Shown piece after piece: positions 1-8,652 of a stretch of 64,000 bases of DNA. Each line of letters opens with the position of its first letter. The stretch's first letter is position 1. The stretch is from JACRBK01 sp964427955. Its GTDB lineage: Bacteria > Chloroflexota > Anaerolineae > Aggregatilineales > Aggregatilineaceae. Under the pieces are notes generated by a model. That model saw only the letters and a list, made by a program, of their open reading frames with translations. It was not told the origin of the DNA and made no database searches. The position numbers and the translations under genes were made by a program. The stretch lies in assembly GCA_964427955.1 (NCBI GenBank), contig CAYRWY010000001.1, positions 22,722 through 86,721 of the forward strand, in the 5' to 3' direction.

Positions 1-2
1 GC

Positions 3-1460
3 TGGCGCGAACTGCTGATGCCGCTCGTGATGGTGGTGATGTTCACGGTTGGCTACGCTGTGGTGCGTGGGGCGGATCTCTGGTACGGCGGAACCGGGTG
101 GGGGGCGCGCTATCTCGTCCCGGTGACGCCCTTTGTGGCGCTCTGGCTGCTGCCGGTGTTCGACGCGTTGACCACGCGTGGCGCGGCAGGGTGGAAGCGC
201 GCCGCGGCGGGGAGCGTGGTGCTGCTCAGTGTCGCGATCCAGGTGTTGGCGGCCTGGGTTCCGATCAATGCCTACTATGCCCGGTTGGCGGAGCACAACA
301 TTATTCCCTGGAAAGAGGGCGTGTGGAGCCTGCGTTGGTCGCCGATTCGGGTGTCTTTGGCCCTGCTCGGCGATCAGAAAAGCGATCTGGCCTGGCAGTA
401 TGCGGTTGGCCAGTCGTGGTTGCTGCCGGTGTTATGCCTCGGCTTGGTTCTGGCAGCCCTGGGCTGGGCGATCTTCTGGCGGCGGGCCGGATCGGGGCGG
501 CGTACCTTCGCGCTGACCGCCGGATCGCTGGTCGGCGTCACCGGGGTGGCCGTGCTGGGTGGCCTGTATGCCATCCGTCAGGACCCGCGCTATTACGGCG
601 ACTTCCGCCCGGCGCGCGATCTGCTCAGCGCGTTGGACCCGCAGTTGCGTTCCGATGAAGTGGTCGTGCTCAACGATGACACCTACGCCCGGTTTTTTAT
701 GAACTACTACAAACGCTCCGCGCCGACGGTGTATGCCTTGCCGCCGTCGCCCCGCGAGCGTTACAGCCCGGATCAGCCGCCCAAGATCGAGTCGGTGAAT
801 CCGGAGGACCTGATCCACCCGTCGGCTACGATCATCCTCAACGACCTGGCTACTAAGCATGATCGGCTGTGGCTGGTGATCAACAGCAGTTGGTATATCG
901 ACTGGTCGGTGCGTCCGGTCGAGCACTACCTGGCCCAGCACTATTTCCCGGTGACCGAGATCAAATCGTCCGACATCGCGCGGGCGGTGCTGTTCGACAT
1001 GACCCCGGCGCCTCCGGTCACGGCGGCGGCCTGGCCCGCCCAACGGGTGGATGCGACCTTTGGCCCCAGCCTGCAACTGGTCGGCTACGATATCCCCGGC
1101 GGGACAACGCGCCGGGCCGGGGACGTGCTGCCGGTGTCGCTGCTGTGGAAGACGTTGGAACCAGTGCCGCAGGATTACACCGTGGGCCTGTTCCTGATGT
1201 CGGACTCCGGCGCACTGGTGGCCCAGCGCGATTCCTACCCGGTCGATTGGTTCGAGCAGACGCATACCTGGCGCGTGAATTCGCTGCATCGCGACAATCA
1301 CGGCCTGGCGCTGCCCGCCGATCTTGCGCCGGGGACGTATGAGCTGTGGGCAGTGCTGTACTGGTGGCAGGCCCCGGCGGACCGGCTGCCGGTTACGGGA
1401 GCGGATGGCCAGAGCGCGGGCGATCATGCCATCCTGGCGCAAATCGTTGTGCAGCCTTAG
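3..1460 (+). CDS. Membrane glycosyltransferase-like protein, C-terminal part (5' end outside window)
   Basis: The reading frame is open to the left edge of the window, so only the C-terminal ~485 residues are seen; the ATG at 18 is probably internal. The visible part has several hydrophobic membrane segments, with a W-Y-G-G-T-G-W-G-A-R-Y loop before a long helix. This is the style of the C-terminal half of polytopic GT39/ArnT-like mannosyltransferases of Chloroflexota. After the last helix (around residue 185) comes a soluble, probably extracytoplasmic domain rich in beta strand, ending in a beta-sandwich-like stretch (about residues 350-480). The likely role is transfer of a sugar from a lipid carrier to a surface acceptor, but the catalytic N-terminal loop is not in view, so this is inference from architecture. 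The gene is followed by a promoter and an unrelated peptidase gene. Confidence 0.6.
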   Translation, partial: WRELLMPLVMVVMFTVGYAVVRGADLWYGGTGWGARYLVPVTPFVALWLLPVFDALTTRGAAGWKRAAAGSVVLLSVAIQVLAAWVPINAYYARLAEHNIIPWKEGVWSLRWSPIRVSLALLGDQKSDLAWQYAVGQSWLLPVLCLGLVLAALGWAIFWRRAGSGRRTFALTAGSLVGVTGVAVLGGLYAIRQDPRYYGDFRPARDLLSALDPQLRSDEVVVLNDDTYARFFMNYYKRSAPTVYALPPSPRERYSPDQPPKIESVNPEDLIHPSATIILNDLATKHDRLWLVINSSWYIDWSVRPVEHYLAQHYFPVTEIKSSDIARAVLFDMTPAPPVTAAAWPAQRVDATFGPSLQLVGYDIPGGTTRRAGDVLPVSLLWKTLEPVPQDYTVGLFLMSDSGALVAQRDSYPVDWFEQTHTWRVNSLHRDNHGLALPADLAPGTYELWAVLYWWQAPADRLPVTGADGQSAGDHAILAQIVVQP

Positions 1461-1475
1461 CACATTCGCTATACT
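1447..1475 (+). promoter_or_regulatory. Probable sigma70-type promoter for the M42 peptidase gene
   Basis: TTGTGC (1447-1452) and TATACT (1470-1475) are separated by 17 bp and lie 33 bp upstream of the start codon at 1509. The -35 box overlaps the last codons of the upstream gene. The assignment is by consensus match only. Confidence 0.5.
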
Positions 1476-1508
1476 CGCCACCTTACTATTCTTCTTTGGG
1501 AGTCCTTC

Positions 1509-2561
1509 ATGCCTGAATTGACGTTTGATCGTGGGCAGATGGTCGGTTTTCTGGCTGGTCTGCTCAATACCCCCAGCCCGACCGGGTATTCCACCGAAGC
1601 CGTCGCCTATCTCGAAACAGCCTTCGAGGCGCTGGGCGTGCCAGGACTGACGCTGGACCGCCATCCCAAGGGCGCGTTGATCGTCACCTGGCCCGGCGCA
1701 CGCCACGACGCGCCGCGCGGCCTCACCGCCCACGTCGATACGTTGGGGCTGATGGTCAAGGAGATCAAAGACAACGGGCGGCTCAAGCTGACCCAGTTGG
1801 GCGGGTTCATGTGGAACGCCGTCGAATTCGAGGGCGTGACCGTCCGGACCTTCGACAACCAGCGCTACCGGGGCACGGTCGTCCCGGTCAAGTCCAGCGT
1901 GCATGTCTTCCGCGACGCGGGCGACGAGCCGCGCAACTCCGACACGATGGAACTGCGTCTGGATGCGCGGGTGACCAACCCGGAAGAGGTGCGCGCGTTG
2001 GGCATCGAGGTGGGCGATTTCGTCTTCATCGATCCGCGCGTCGAGATCACCGAAACCGGGTTCATCCGCTCGCGTCACCTGGATGACAAAGCGAGCGTCG
2101 CCGTGATCTACGGCGCATTCCTGGCCTTGCAGTCGGCGGGATTGCGCCCGGCCCAAACCGTGACCGCCTTGTTCACGACTTACGAAGAGGTGGGGCACGG
2201 CGCGGCGCTCGGCTTTCCGGCGGACCTGGCCGAACTGGTCGCCGTCGATATGGCTGCCGTCGGGCAGGGCCAGAACTCCGACGAGTTCAGCGCGGGCATC
2301 TGTGTCAAAGACTCCGGTGGCCCGTATCACTTCGATCTGACGCGCCGCCTGCGGATGTTGGCCGAGCAGGCCGCGATTCCGTACAAGACGGACATCTACC
2401 CCTTTTACGGCTCGGACGGCGAGGCTTACTGGCGGGCGGGCGGCGGGGCGCAGGTCGCCCTGATCGGTCCCGGCGTCGAATCCTCGCACGCGTACGAGCG
2501 CACCCACGCCGACAGCTTGATCCATACCGCCCACCTCGTCGCGCAGTTTCTGTTGAGTTGA
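1509..2561 (+). CDS. M42 family metallo-aminopeptidase
   Basis: A 350-residue cytosolic peptidase of the M42 (FrvX/PepA/TET) family, dinuclear zinc enzymes that remove N-terminal residues from short peptides. Visible signatures are the first metal ligand in T-A-H-V-D-T (about residue 75), the bridging aspartate in R-H-L-D-D-K-A-S, the catalytic Glu pair in T-Y-E-E-V-G-H-G, the aspartate in A-V-D-M, and the terminal histidine in E-S-S-H-A-Y-E-R-T-H. The length is normal for the family. The ATG at 1509 has a GGGAG ribosome binding site about 7 nt upstream. It is the first gene of a tight run continuing into the HAD hydrolase; the stop codon is only 11 nt before the next start. Substrate preference cannot be read from the sequence. 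Confidence 0.88.
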   Translation: MPELTFDRGQMVGFLAGLLNTPSPTGYSTEAVAYLETAFEALGVPGLTLDRHPKGALIVTWPGARHDAPRGLTAHVDTLGLMVKEIKDNGRLKLTQLGGFMWNAVEFEGVTVRTFDNQRYRGTVVPVKSSVHVFRDAGDEPRNSDTMELRLDARVTNPEEVRALGIEVGDFVFIDPRVEITETGFIRSRHLDDKASVAVIYGAFLALQSAGLRPAQTVTALFTTYEEVGHGAALGFPADLAELVAVDMAAVGQGQNSDEFSAGICVKDSGGPYHFDLTRRLRMLAEQAAIPYKTDIYPFYGSDGEAYWRAGGGAQVALIGPGVESSHAYERTHADSLIHTAHLVAQFLLS

Positions 2562-2572
2562 TGGAAGCTACT

Positions 2573-3322
2573 ATGCCGATCCGGGGTGTGATTTTCGACT
2601 TGGGCGGGACGCTGCTCCACTACAAGGAACCGGGCACGACCTGGGAAGATATGGAGAAGCGCGGCGCGCGCGCGGCGTATGGTCTGCTGCGTGAGGCGGG
2701 CTATACCTTGCCGCCGGAGCCGGTCGCCCTGAATCGGGCCTGGGATCACTTGCAGTCGATCTGGAACCACCTGGAGGCGTGCGATGTCAACGATCTGACT
2801 CTCGCGCACCAGCTCCGGTTGGTGCTGGGGTTGTGGGGCGTCGATGGCCTGTCCCCCGATCTTTTCGACCGTCTTCCGGTCGCATACATGCGGACGATTC
2901 AGTCCATCGTGCACCCGCTTGACGGCGCCGCCGATACGCTGCGCGCGTTACGCGGCCTGGGGATGAAGATCGGCCTGATTTCCAACACCACCTGGCCGGG
3001 GGCGTTCCACCGCCAGGACATGGACCGCTTTGGCCTGACGCCGTTCTTCGATCACCTGATCTTTTCCGCCGACGAAAAAGCCTGGAAGCCGCGCCAGGAA
3101 GTGTTCCGGCGTTCCCTGGCGGCATTAGGGCTGGTCCCTGAGCAGGCGATCTTCGTCGGCGACAGCCTGTATTTCGACGTGTGGGGCGCGCAGCAGGCGG
3201 GCTTGCGCACGGTCTGGATCGAGCAGGACCAGCACACCCAGCCTGCCGGAATGGACATCCAGCCCGACATGACGATCCGCCAACTGCCCGAACTGCTCGA
3301 CCTTGTACGAGGTGCATCCTGA
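2573..3322 (+). CDS. HAD-superfamily hydrolase
   Basis: A 249-residue haloacid-dehalogenase-like phosphatase. Motif I is F-D-L-G-G-T-L, where the usual second aspartate is glycine as in many HAD-IA members. Motif II is I-S-N-T-T, motif III has the lysine in W-K-P-R, and motif IV is V-G-D-S-L-Y-F-D. A helical cap lies between motifs I and II. The ATG at 2573 is preferred over TTG 2558 or ATG 2561 because GGAAG at 2563-2567 gives correct spacing and the protein then begins directly with the first beta strand. The likely reaction is phosphate ester hydrolysis. The substituted general-acid position leaves catalytic competence open, and the substrate is unknown. Confidence 0.82.
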   Translation: MPIRGVIFDLGGTLLHYKEPGTTWEDMEKRGARAAYGLLREAGYTLPPEPVALNRAWDHLQSIWNHLEACDVNDLTLAHQLRLVLGLWGVDGLSPDLFDRLPVAYMRTIQSIVHPLDGAADTLRALRGLGMKIGLISNTTWPGAFHRQDMDRFGLTPFFDHLIFSADEKAWKPRQEVFRRSLAALGLVPEQAIFVGDSLYFDVWGAQQAGLRTVWIEQDQHTQPAGMDIQPDMTIRQLPELLDLVRGAS

Positions 3323-3323
3323 C

Positions 3324-4046
3324 ATGGCCGCCAAAACACCGCCCGACGATCCGCTGGCCCATCTGCCCGGTCTCGCCGAATTCAAGAGAGAAACTTCGCG
3401 CCGCCGCCAGCGCATCTGGATCATCGCCCTCGGCGTGATTCTCGTGCTGGTCGCCGTCGTGTATGCCGTCTACCAATTGATGCCGCTCGATGCGCCGGTC
3501 TCGGCCAACGCCGGAGCCGAGTACGCCGACCTGGCGCAGGGCTATACCGACCAGGGTTTTCCCCGGCTGGGCAGTCCGGACGCGCCCTTCGTCGTCGAGG
3601 AGTTTTCGAGCTACGCCTGTCCGCACTGCCGGGATTTTCACGAGACGATCTTTCCCACCCTGCTGGACCGGATCGCGGCAGGGCAGGTGCAGTACGTGGT
3701 CATCTCCGTGCCGCAGATCGGCTGGGGGGCCGAAAGTGCCGCCAAAGCCGCCTACTGCGCCGGGGAGCAGGGGCGCTACTGGGCCATGCACGACGTGCTG
3801 TTCGATTGGCAGAAGCGTTTCGCCGTGCGGACCTTCGACGAGCGCCGCCTGCGTGACGGGGCGAAGAACCTGGGGCTGGACACCGCCGCCTTCAACCGCT
3901 GCCTGAGCGACGATCACCCGCGCGCGGCGATTGATGCTGCTAGAGCGGAATTCGACGCACGCCACGTGACAGGCACGCCGACATTTTTCATCAACGGCCA
4001 ACGGGTCCTTGATTACCGGGAATTTGACACTCTGGGGCAGGAATAG
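3324..4046 (+). CDS. Membrane-anchored DsbA/BdbD-like thiol oxidoreductase
   Basis: A 240-residue protein with an N-terminal cytosolic tail of about 30 residues, one transmembrane helix (roughly residues 33-55) and an extracytoplasmic thioredoxin-fold domain with a C-P-H-C active site (S-Y-A-C-P-H-C-R-D-F). The cis-proline loop is visible as V-T-G-T-P-T-F-F-I-N-G. This matches the Thioredoxin_4/DsbA family that introduces or isomerises disulfides in exported proteins. The ATG at 3324 is chosen because GAGGTG at 3309-3314 lies 9 nt upstream; TTG 3303 would overlap the previous gene. The gene is packed between the HAD and M19 genes, so it is probably cotranscribed with them. No DsbB/VKOR partner is in the window. 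Confidence 0.85.
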   Translation: MAAKTPPDDPLAHLPGLAEFKRETSRRRQRIWIIALGVILVLVAVVYAVYQLMPLDAPVSANAGAEYADLAQGYTDQGFPRLGSPDAPFVVEEFSSYACPHCRDFHETIFPTLLDRIAAGQVQYVVISVPQIGWGAESAAKAAYCAGEQGRYWAMHDVLFDWQKRFAVRTFDERRLRDGAKNLGLDTAAFNRCLSDDHPRAAIDAARAEFDARHVTGTPTFFINGQRVLDYREFDTLGQE

Positions 4047-4051
4047 TGCAT

Positions 4052-5140
4052 ATGACCGACATCATCGTAGACGGCCACCAGGATATTGCCTGGAACTACT
4101 TGAACAACCGACGGGATTTTACGCAGAGTGCCTGGGCGGGCCGCCGCGTCGAACTCGACCCGGTCTTTCTCAAGCATTACGGGCGCCGCATGGTCGGACT
4201 GCCCGAAATGCTGTTGGGGCGGGTGGCGATCACGTGTGGGACCATCTACGTTTCGCCCCGGTCGCACGTCATGTTTCCGGATGAGACCATCTACTACGAG
4301 ACGCCGCAAGAAGCCTACCGGCTGGGCGTGCGGCAGATCGACTACTACCACCGCCTGGCCGACGAGAACCGCCAGATCAGGCTGATCCGCACCCAGGCCG
4401 ATCTGGACGCCGTGCTGGCGTCGTGGGGCGAGGGGACCGAACTGGCCGATCACCTCCTGGGCCTGGTCGTCCTGATGGAAGGGGCCGATCCGATCGTCGA
4501 GCCGCCGCAGGTCGAAGAGTGGTACGAGCGCGGCCTACGCATCATCGGTCCGGCCTGGTCGGCGACACGCTACAGCGGCGGGACGAAAGCCGTCGGCCCG
4601 CTGACCGACCTGGGCCGCGAGCTGCTGGACGTGATGGCGAGTTTCGGCATGATCCTGGATTTGTCGCACATGGCGCCCGAAGCGTGCTACGAGGCGCTGG
4701 ATCGCTACGAGGGGCCGCTCTTTGCCAGCCACTCCAATCCGCTCAAGTTCTGCCCGGATCGCACGGACCGCAACCTGTCGGACGACATGATCCGGCGCAT
4801 TGCCGAGCGCGACGGGACGGTCGGGATCGTGCTCTACAACCTGTTTCTGGTGCCGGAATGGCAGTCGGGGGATCGCAAGGATGCCGCCTCGATGGAGACC
4901 GTCGTCGCGGCCATCGATCACGTCTGCCAGGTGACGGGCAGCGCGCGCCATGTCGGCATCGGCAGCGATTCCGACGGGGGCTTTGGCGGCGAATCGATCC
5001 CGGCGGGCTTCGAGACGGTGACCGACCTGCTGACGATTGGCCCCGCCCTGGCGGCTCGCGGGTATTCGCCCGCGGATATTTCGGGTATTCTGAGTGGCAA
5101 TGTTTTGCGGATTTTGAGAGCCGGTCTGCCTCAGAAATGA
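4052..5140 (+). CDS. M19 family membrane dipeptidase (renal dipeptidase-like)
   Basis: A 362-residue amidohydrolase-fold zinc dipeptidase. The N-terminal metal motif is D-G-H-Q-D (H-x-D), the bridging glutamate is in V-L-M-E-G-A-D, and the next metal histidines are in D-L-S-H-M and F-A-S-H-S-N. The late aspartate is in G-I-G-S-D-S-D-G. Family members hydrolyse dipeptides, often with a D-residue. There is no signal peptide, so a cytosolic role is likely. The ATG at 4052 is preferred to the GTG at 4046, which overlaps the previous stop codon; a GGCAGGA site lies about 9 nt upstream. It continues the run of peptidase and redox genes. Confidence 0.85.
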   Translation: MTDIIVDGHQDIAWNYLNNRRDFTQSAWAGRRVELDPVFLKHYGRRMVGLPEMLLGRVAITCGTIYVSPRSHVMFPDETIYYETPQEAYRLGVRQIDYYHRLADENRQIRLIRTQADLDAVLASWGEGTELADHLLGLVVLMEGADPIVEPPQVEEWYERGLRIIGPAWSATRYSGGTKAVGPLTDLGRELLDVMASFGMILDLSHMAPEACYEALDRYEGPLFASHSNPLKFCPDRTDRNLSDDMIRRIAERDGTVGIVLYNLFLVPEWQSGDRKDAASMETVVAAIDHVCQVTGSARHVGIGSDSDGGFGGESIPAGFETVTDLLTIGPALAARGYSPADISGILSGNVLRILRAGLPQK

Positions 5141-5152
5141 CGAGGGGGAGGC

Positions 5153-5644
5153 ATGGAAAAATACGGCCAGATCAGTATCACGATTGGCGCGCTCGGCATT
5201 GTGACGATCTTGATCGGCTTGTTTCCCGGCATTGTTGGCCTGGAAGCCGCTGCCGGAGTAGGGGTCTTGCAGGTGTTGGTGATCCTGCTGGGTTTCACCA
5301 TCCTGTTCACGAGCGCCTACGTGTTTGTCAAGCAGAATTTTTATCCTGGGCTGCCGACCACTCTGGCCCAGGACATCGGGCTGCGCCTGACCCTGACCGG
5401 ACTGCTGATTGCCGCCGCCGCCGGGTTGGCGGATGTGCTCGGTTTTGGCAGCCATCCTTCGACCGCGACCAGCCGCCCGCTGATGGGGCGCTTGCAGGCG
5501 TTGGCGTTCATCGGCAACATCCTGGTGGCCTCGGCGGGCGTGTTGATCTTCGCCCTGTTCGGCCCGCACCCATCCGACTCTGATTCGGGAGGGGATGGCG
5601 ACGACTCTGCGTCGTCGGATCGGAGCTTCCCGCCCGGTCAGTAG
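5153..5644 (+). CDS. Small integral membrane protein of unknown function
   Basis: A 163-residue protein with about four hydrophobic segments (near residues 8-30, 36-58, 75-97 and 115-137) and a hydrophilic Ser/Asp/Gly-rich C-terminal tail. A strong ribosome binding site (GAGGGGGAGG) stands 1-2 nt before the spacer to the ATG. I do not recognise a family. It closes the plus-strand run begun at 1509. Its last 7 bases overlap the 3' end of the convergent MoeB-like gene. Confidence 0.65.
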   Translation: MEKYGQISITIGALGIVTILIGLFPGIVGLEAAAGVGVLQVLVILLGFTILFTSAYVFVKQNFYPGLPTTLAQDIGLRLTLTGLLIAAAAGLADVLGFGSHPSTATSRPLMGRLQALAFIGNILVASAGVLIFALFGPHPSDSDSGGDGDDSASSDRSFPPGQ

Positions 5645-6801
5645 CGCGGCACGGCGGGATCGATCTCCCGGGACCAGGCGTCGATCCCGCCTCGCATGTT
5701 GATCAGGTTGGTATAGCCGATCTCCTGCAAGGCCCGGATCAGCCGCACGCTGCGCACGCCGTGATGGCAGAAGACCACGACGGGCCGGTCGCGGGGAATC
5801 TCCGTGAGGCGGTCCTCAATCTCACTCATCGGGACGTTCCGCGCGCCGTCCAGGTGGTTGATCAGCAGTTCGTAAGGCTCCCGAATGTCCAGCAGCAGCA
5901 GCTCTTCTCCGGCATCCAGGCGGGCTTTGACGGCCTGGACCGTCAGGTCCGTCAGGCTGTCCTGGCGGGCGGGTTCGGGCGTGTGGCCGGGCATCCCGCA
6001 GAATTCCTCATAGTCGATCAATTGGGTGATGGTCGGATGCGCCCCGCAGACCGGGCAGTTGGCCCGTTTGGGGAGCCGGATCGTCTCGAAACTCATGTCC
6101 AGCGCGTCGTAGATCAACAGCCGTCCGATCAGCGGATCGCCGATCCCCAGGATGAGCTTGAGCACTTCCGTCGCCTGGAGCGTCCCAATCGTGCCGGGCA
6201 GGATGCCGAATACGCCCGCTTCGGCGCAGCTTGGGACGAGATGGGGCGGCGGCGGGGCGGGCAGCAGGCAGCGGTAGCAGGGTCCCCGTTGGGCGTCGAA
6301 GACGCTGACCTGCCCCTCGAAGCGAAAAATACTGCCGTAGACCAGCGGTTTGCCCAGCAGCACGGCGGCATCGTTGAGCAGGTAGCGCGCCGGGAAATTG
6401 TCGGTGCCGTCCACCAGGATGTCATAGCGCGCCAGGATGTCCAGGGCATTCTGGCGCGTCAGCGGCTCGGCATACGTTTCAAGTGTCAGGTAGGGGTTGA
6501 GACCGCGCAGCCGCAGCGCCGCCGACTCGACTTTTTTCATGCCGAGGGTGCTCTGGCTGTGGACGATCTGGCGTTGCAGGTTGGTTACGTCCACCACGTC
6601 GAAATCCACCAAGCCCAGCGTGCCCACGCCTGCTGCCGCCAGGTACATCGAGATCGGGCTGCCCAGCCCGCCGGTCCCGATCACGATCACGCGCGCCTGC
6701 TTCAATTGGAGCTGGCCTTCCCGCCCGACCTGGGGCAGGATGATGTGGCGGCTGTAGCGGGTGAGTTCTTCTGGTGAAAGATCGGGATTGGGGCTGGTCA
6801 T
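5638..6801 (-). CDS. moeB: MoeB/ThiF-type E1-like adenylyltransferase with C-terminal rhodanese domain
   Basis: A 387-residue two-domain protein. Residues about 1-260 form the E1-like ATP-binding fold: S-R-H-I-I-L-P near the start, the nucleotide loop G-T-G-G-L-G-S-P, and zinc cysteines in C-Y-R-C and C-P-V-C. Residues about 280-387 form a rhodanese domain with the active cysteine in V-V-F-C-H-H-G-V-R-S. Such MoeBR/MoeZ-like proteins adenylate the C-terminal Gly-Gly of MoaD or ThiS and donate sulfur for molybdopterin or thiamin synthesis. The ATG at 6801 is chosen because the protein then starts at the conserved N-terminus. No moaD or thiS lies beside it, but two moeA genes and a molybdo/tungsto-enzyme occur later in the window. 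Confidence 0.85.
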   Translation of the reverse strand: MTSPNPDLSPEELTRYSRHIILPQVGREGQLQLKQARVIVIGTGGLGSPISMYLAAAGVGTLGLVDFDVVDVTNLQRQIVHSQSTLGMKKVESAALRLRGLNPYLTLETYAEPLTRQNALDILARYDILVDGTDNFPARYLLNDAAVLLGKPLVYGSIFRFEGQVSVFDAQRGPCYRCLLPAPPPPHLVPSCAEAGVFGILPGTIGTLQATEVLKLILGIGDPLIGRLLIYDALDMSFETIRLPKRANCPVCGAHPTITQLIDYEEFCGMPGHTPEPARQDSLTDLTVQAVKARLDAGEELLLLDIREPYELLINHLDGARNVPMSEIEDRLTEIPRDRPVVVFCHHGVRSVRLIRALQEIGYTNLINMRGGIDAWSREIDPAVPRY

Positions 6802-6848
6802 TTTCGCATCCTGTGGGAGCGCGTCTGGACGATGATAGATTAAGGATA

Positions 6849-6877
6849 ACAAAAGTGCCCTGGCATCACCAGGGCAC
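6849..6877 (-). terminator. Intrinsic terminator of the CpaF-type ATPase gene
   Basis: A perfect 9-bp stem (GTGCCCTGG / CCAGGGCAC, 6855-6863 with 6869-6877) has a 5-nt loop. On the minus strand it is followed by TTTTGTT. It lies just after the stop codon of the minus-strand gene ending at 6905. Confidence 0.75.
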
Positions 6878-6904
6878 ACTGAACGTCCGAAGTCGGGCGA
6901 ATGT

Positions 6905-8344
6905 CTAGCTGCCGCCTGCGCCGAACGTGCGGCCCGCGCCAAAAATGCGTCCGCTCAGCTTGAAACCGGCTTCTTCCAGGCGGTCGGTGAAGCCGGGGCG
7001 GAAGCCGGTCGGGTTGAGGGTCCCGCCGCCAGCGTGGCTGGGACTGGTGCCTTTGTGATCGGGCGTCTGGTAGACAAAGATGTCTTGCAGGGTCACCTGG
7101 TCGCCCTCCAGCCCTTGCAGCTCGGTCACCTGGATGATCTTGCGGCTGCCGTCTTTAAGGCGCGCCTGCTGGACGATGAGATCGACGGCGCTGACGATCT
7201 GCCGCCGGATGATCGTTACGGGCAGGTCCATCCCCGCCATGAGCGCCAGCGTTTCCAGGCGTCCGACGCAGTCGCGCGGACTGTTGGAGTGCACGGTCGT
7301 CAGCGAGCCATCGTGGCCGGTGTTCATGGCTTGCAGCATGTCCAGCGCCTCGCCCGAACGGCATTCGCCCACGACGATCCGGTCGGGGCGCATACGGAGA
7401 CTGCCCTTGACCAGGTCGCGGATGGCCAGTTGGCCTTCGTTCGTGCCGGGCACTGGTGAGCAGGTTTCCAGCCGGACGACGTGCCGCTGGTGCAGTTGTA
7501 GTTCCGCCGAGTCTTCGATGGTCACGATTCGCTCGTCTTCCGGGATAAACGACGACAGCACGTTGAGCAGGGTAGTCTTGCCGGAGCCGGTGCCGCCCGA
7601 AACGACGATATTCAGCCGCGCGACCACGCACGCCTGCAAGAATTCGGCCACTTCCTGGGTGAACGATCCCCAGTCCACCAGGTTCTGTACGGTCAGCCGC
7701 TTTTCGGGGAACTTTCGGATCGTGATCGTCGGGCCGTTCAGCGCGGACGGCGGGATGATGACGTGCACGCGCGAGCCGTCGGGCAGGCGGGCATCGACCA
7801 TCGGATTCTTCCGGCTGAGATCGCGCTGGAGCGGGCGCACGATGCGCTGTGCCGTCCAATAGATGTGGTCTTCGTCGTCGAAAACCTGTTCAGTTTCGAT
7901 GATCTTGCCCTTGAATTCGGCGAAGATGATGTCCGGTCCGTTCACCATGATTTCGGTGTAGCTCTTGTTACGGACCAAAGGCTCGATGGCACCGAAGCCC
8001 AGCAGGTCGAAGATCAGGGCTTGTTCGAGTTCGGCCTGCTCTTCGGCAGTCAACTGCATCCGGGCGCGCTCCAGGATGACACGCAGCCGGTCCCGCACCA
8101 TCTGCTGGTGTTCCGGGTTGGTGCTGTCCATGTTGTCGAATTCGTCGGGCGTGGCCAGCAGTTTGGGCCGCAGTTGTTTGCGCAGGGTCGCCACGCGCGG
8201 CGACGTCCGCAGCTTTTGGACGACTTGCGGTTCGGCGGCGCTCTGAGGGACCGGCGGGGAGGCCGGCGTGGGGGCCGGGGTAGGGCTGGGCGGTGGTGTT
8301 GGTTCGGGTGTGCCGCGGTTCAGACGTGAGAGTCGTGACCCCAT
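6905..8344 (-). CDS. CpaF/TadA-type secretion ATPase (type II/IV secretion superfamily)
   Basis: A 479-residue ATPase. After a Pro/Thr/Ala-rich N-terminal stretch (residues about 11-40) come a helical N-terminal domain and the core with Walker A G-G-T-G-S-G-K-T-T (near residue 250). The Asp box is I-V-T-I-E-D, the Walker B region is R-I-V-V-G-E-C-R-S-G-E-A, and the His box is T-T-V-H-S-N. CpaF proteins power Tad/Flp pilus assembly or related secretion at the inner face of the membrane. None of the usual partners (TadB, TadC, CpaB, RcpA, Flp pilin) is adjacent, so it is an orphan here. The ATG at 8344 is the only start giving the full family length. Transcription diverges from rpoB. Confidence 0.88.
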   Translation of the reverse strand: MGSRLSRLNRGTPEPTPPPSPTPAPTPASPPVPQSAAEPQVVQKLRTSPRVATLRKQLRPKLLATPDEFDNMDSTNPEHQQMVRDRLRVILERARMQLTAEEQAELEQALIFDLLGFGAIEPLVRNKSYTEIMVNGPDIIFAEFKGKIIETEQVFDDEDHIYWTAQRIVRPLQRDLSRKNPMVDARLPDGSRVHVIIPPSALNGPTITIRKFPEKRLTVQNLVDWGSFTQEVAEFLQACVVARLNIVVSGGTGSGKTTLLNVLSSFIPEDERIVTIEDSAELQLHQRHVVRLETCSPVPGTNEGQLAIRDLVKGSLRMRPDRIVVGECRSGEALDMLQAMNTGHDGSLTTVHSNSPRDCVGRLETLALMAGMDLPVTIIRRQIVSAVDLIVQQARLKDGSRKIIQVTELQGLEGDQVTLQDIFVYQTPDHKGTSPSHAGGGTLNPTGFRPGFTDRLEEAGFKLSGRIFGAGRTFGAGGS

Positions 8345-8482
8345 GTCGCATTCCTATAGTGATAAGTGGACGGCGGGTACCTGGATTAAGGTCAATAGTT
8401 GTGTATAGCTTAAGTTTAGATCGACTTTGGGATTGGCACAAGTCCGATCCCGCGGATTCTGAGGTTGGTTTAGAACGTATCA

Positions 8483-8510
8483 TTGACGGGACGAAGATTC
8501 GTGATATACT
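8483..8510 (+). promoter_or_regulatory. Strong sigma70-type promoter of rpoB in a 308-bp divergent intergenic region
   Basis: TTGACG (8483-8488) and TATACT (8505-8510) with 16-bp spacing make one of the best consensus matches in the window. Transcription would start about 135 nt before the rpoB ATG, leaving a long leader. The whole spacer 8345-8652 is clearly more AT-rich than its surroundings. Apart from this promoter and the rpoB ribosome binding site (GAGGAG, 8641-8646) I see nothing else in it. No ribosomal protein gene precedes rpoB. Confidence 0.7.
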
Positions 8511-8652
8511 GATAGTTTTGTACCCCATGTTAATTGTGCTAGCTATATCATGTGCGTGCCTCTATTCATTCAAAAACGGGCGAAGAACTACCCGGTTTCC
8601 CCACAGCAGTCTGGTAATGTGTGTGATGACAAGTGATCTCGAGGAGTGATGA

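Noticed and set aside
432..2534. A 700-codon minus-strand frame spanning the glycosyltransferase and peptidase genes
   Set aside because: It runs across a promoter and two clearly coding plus-strand genes; composition is that of an antisense shadow.
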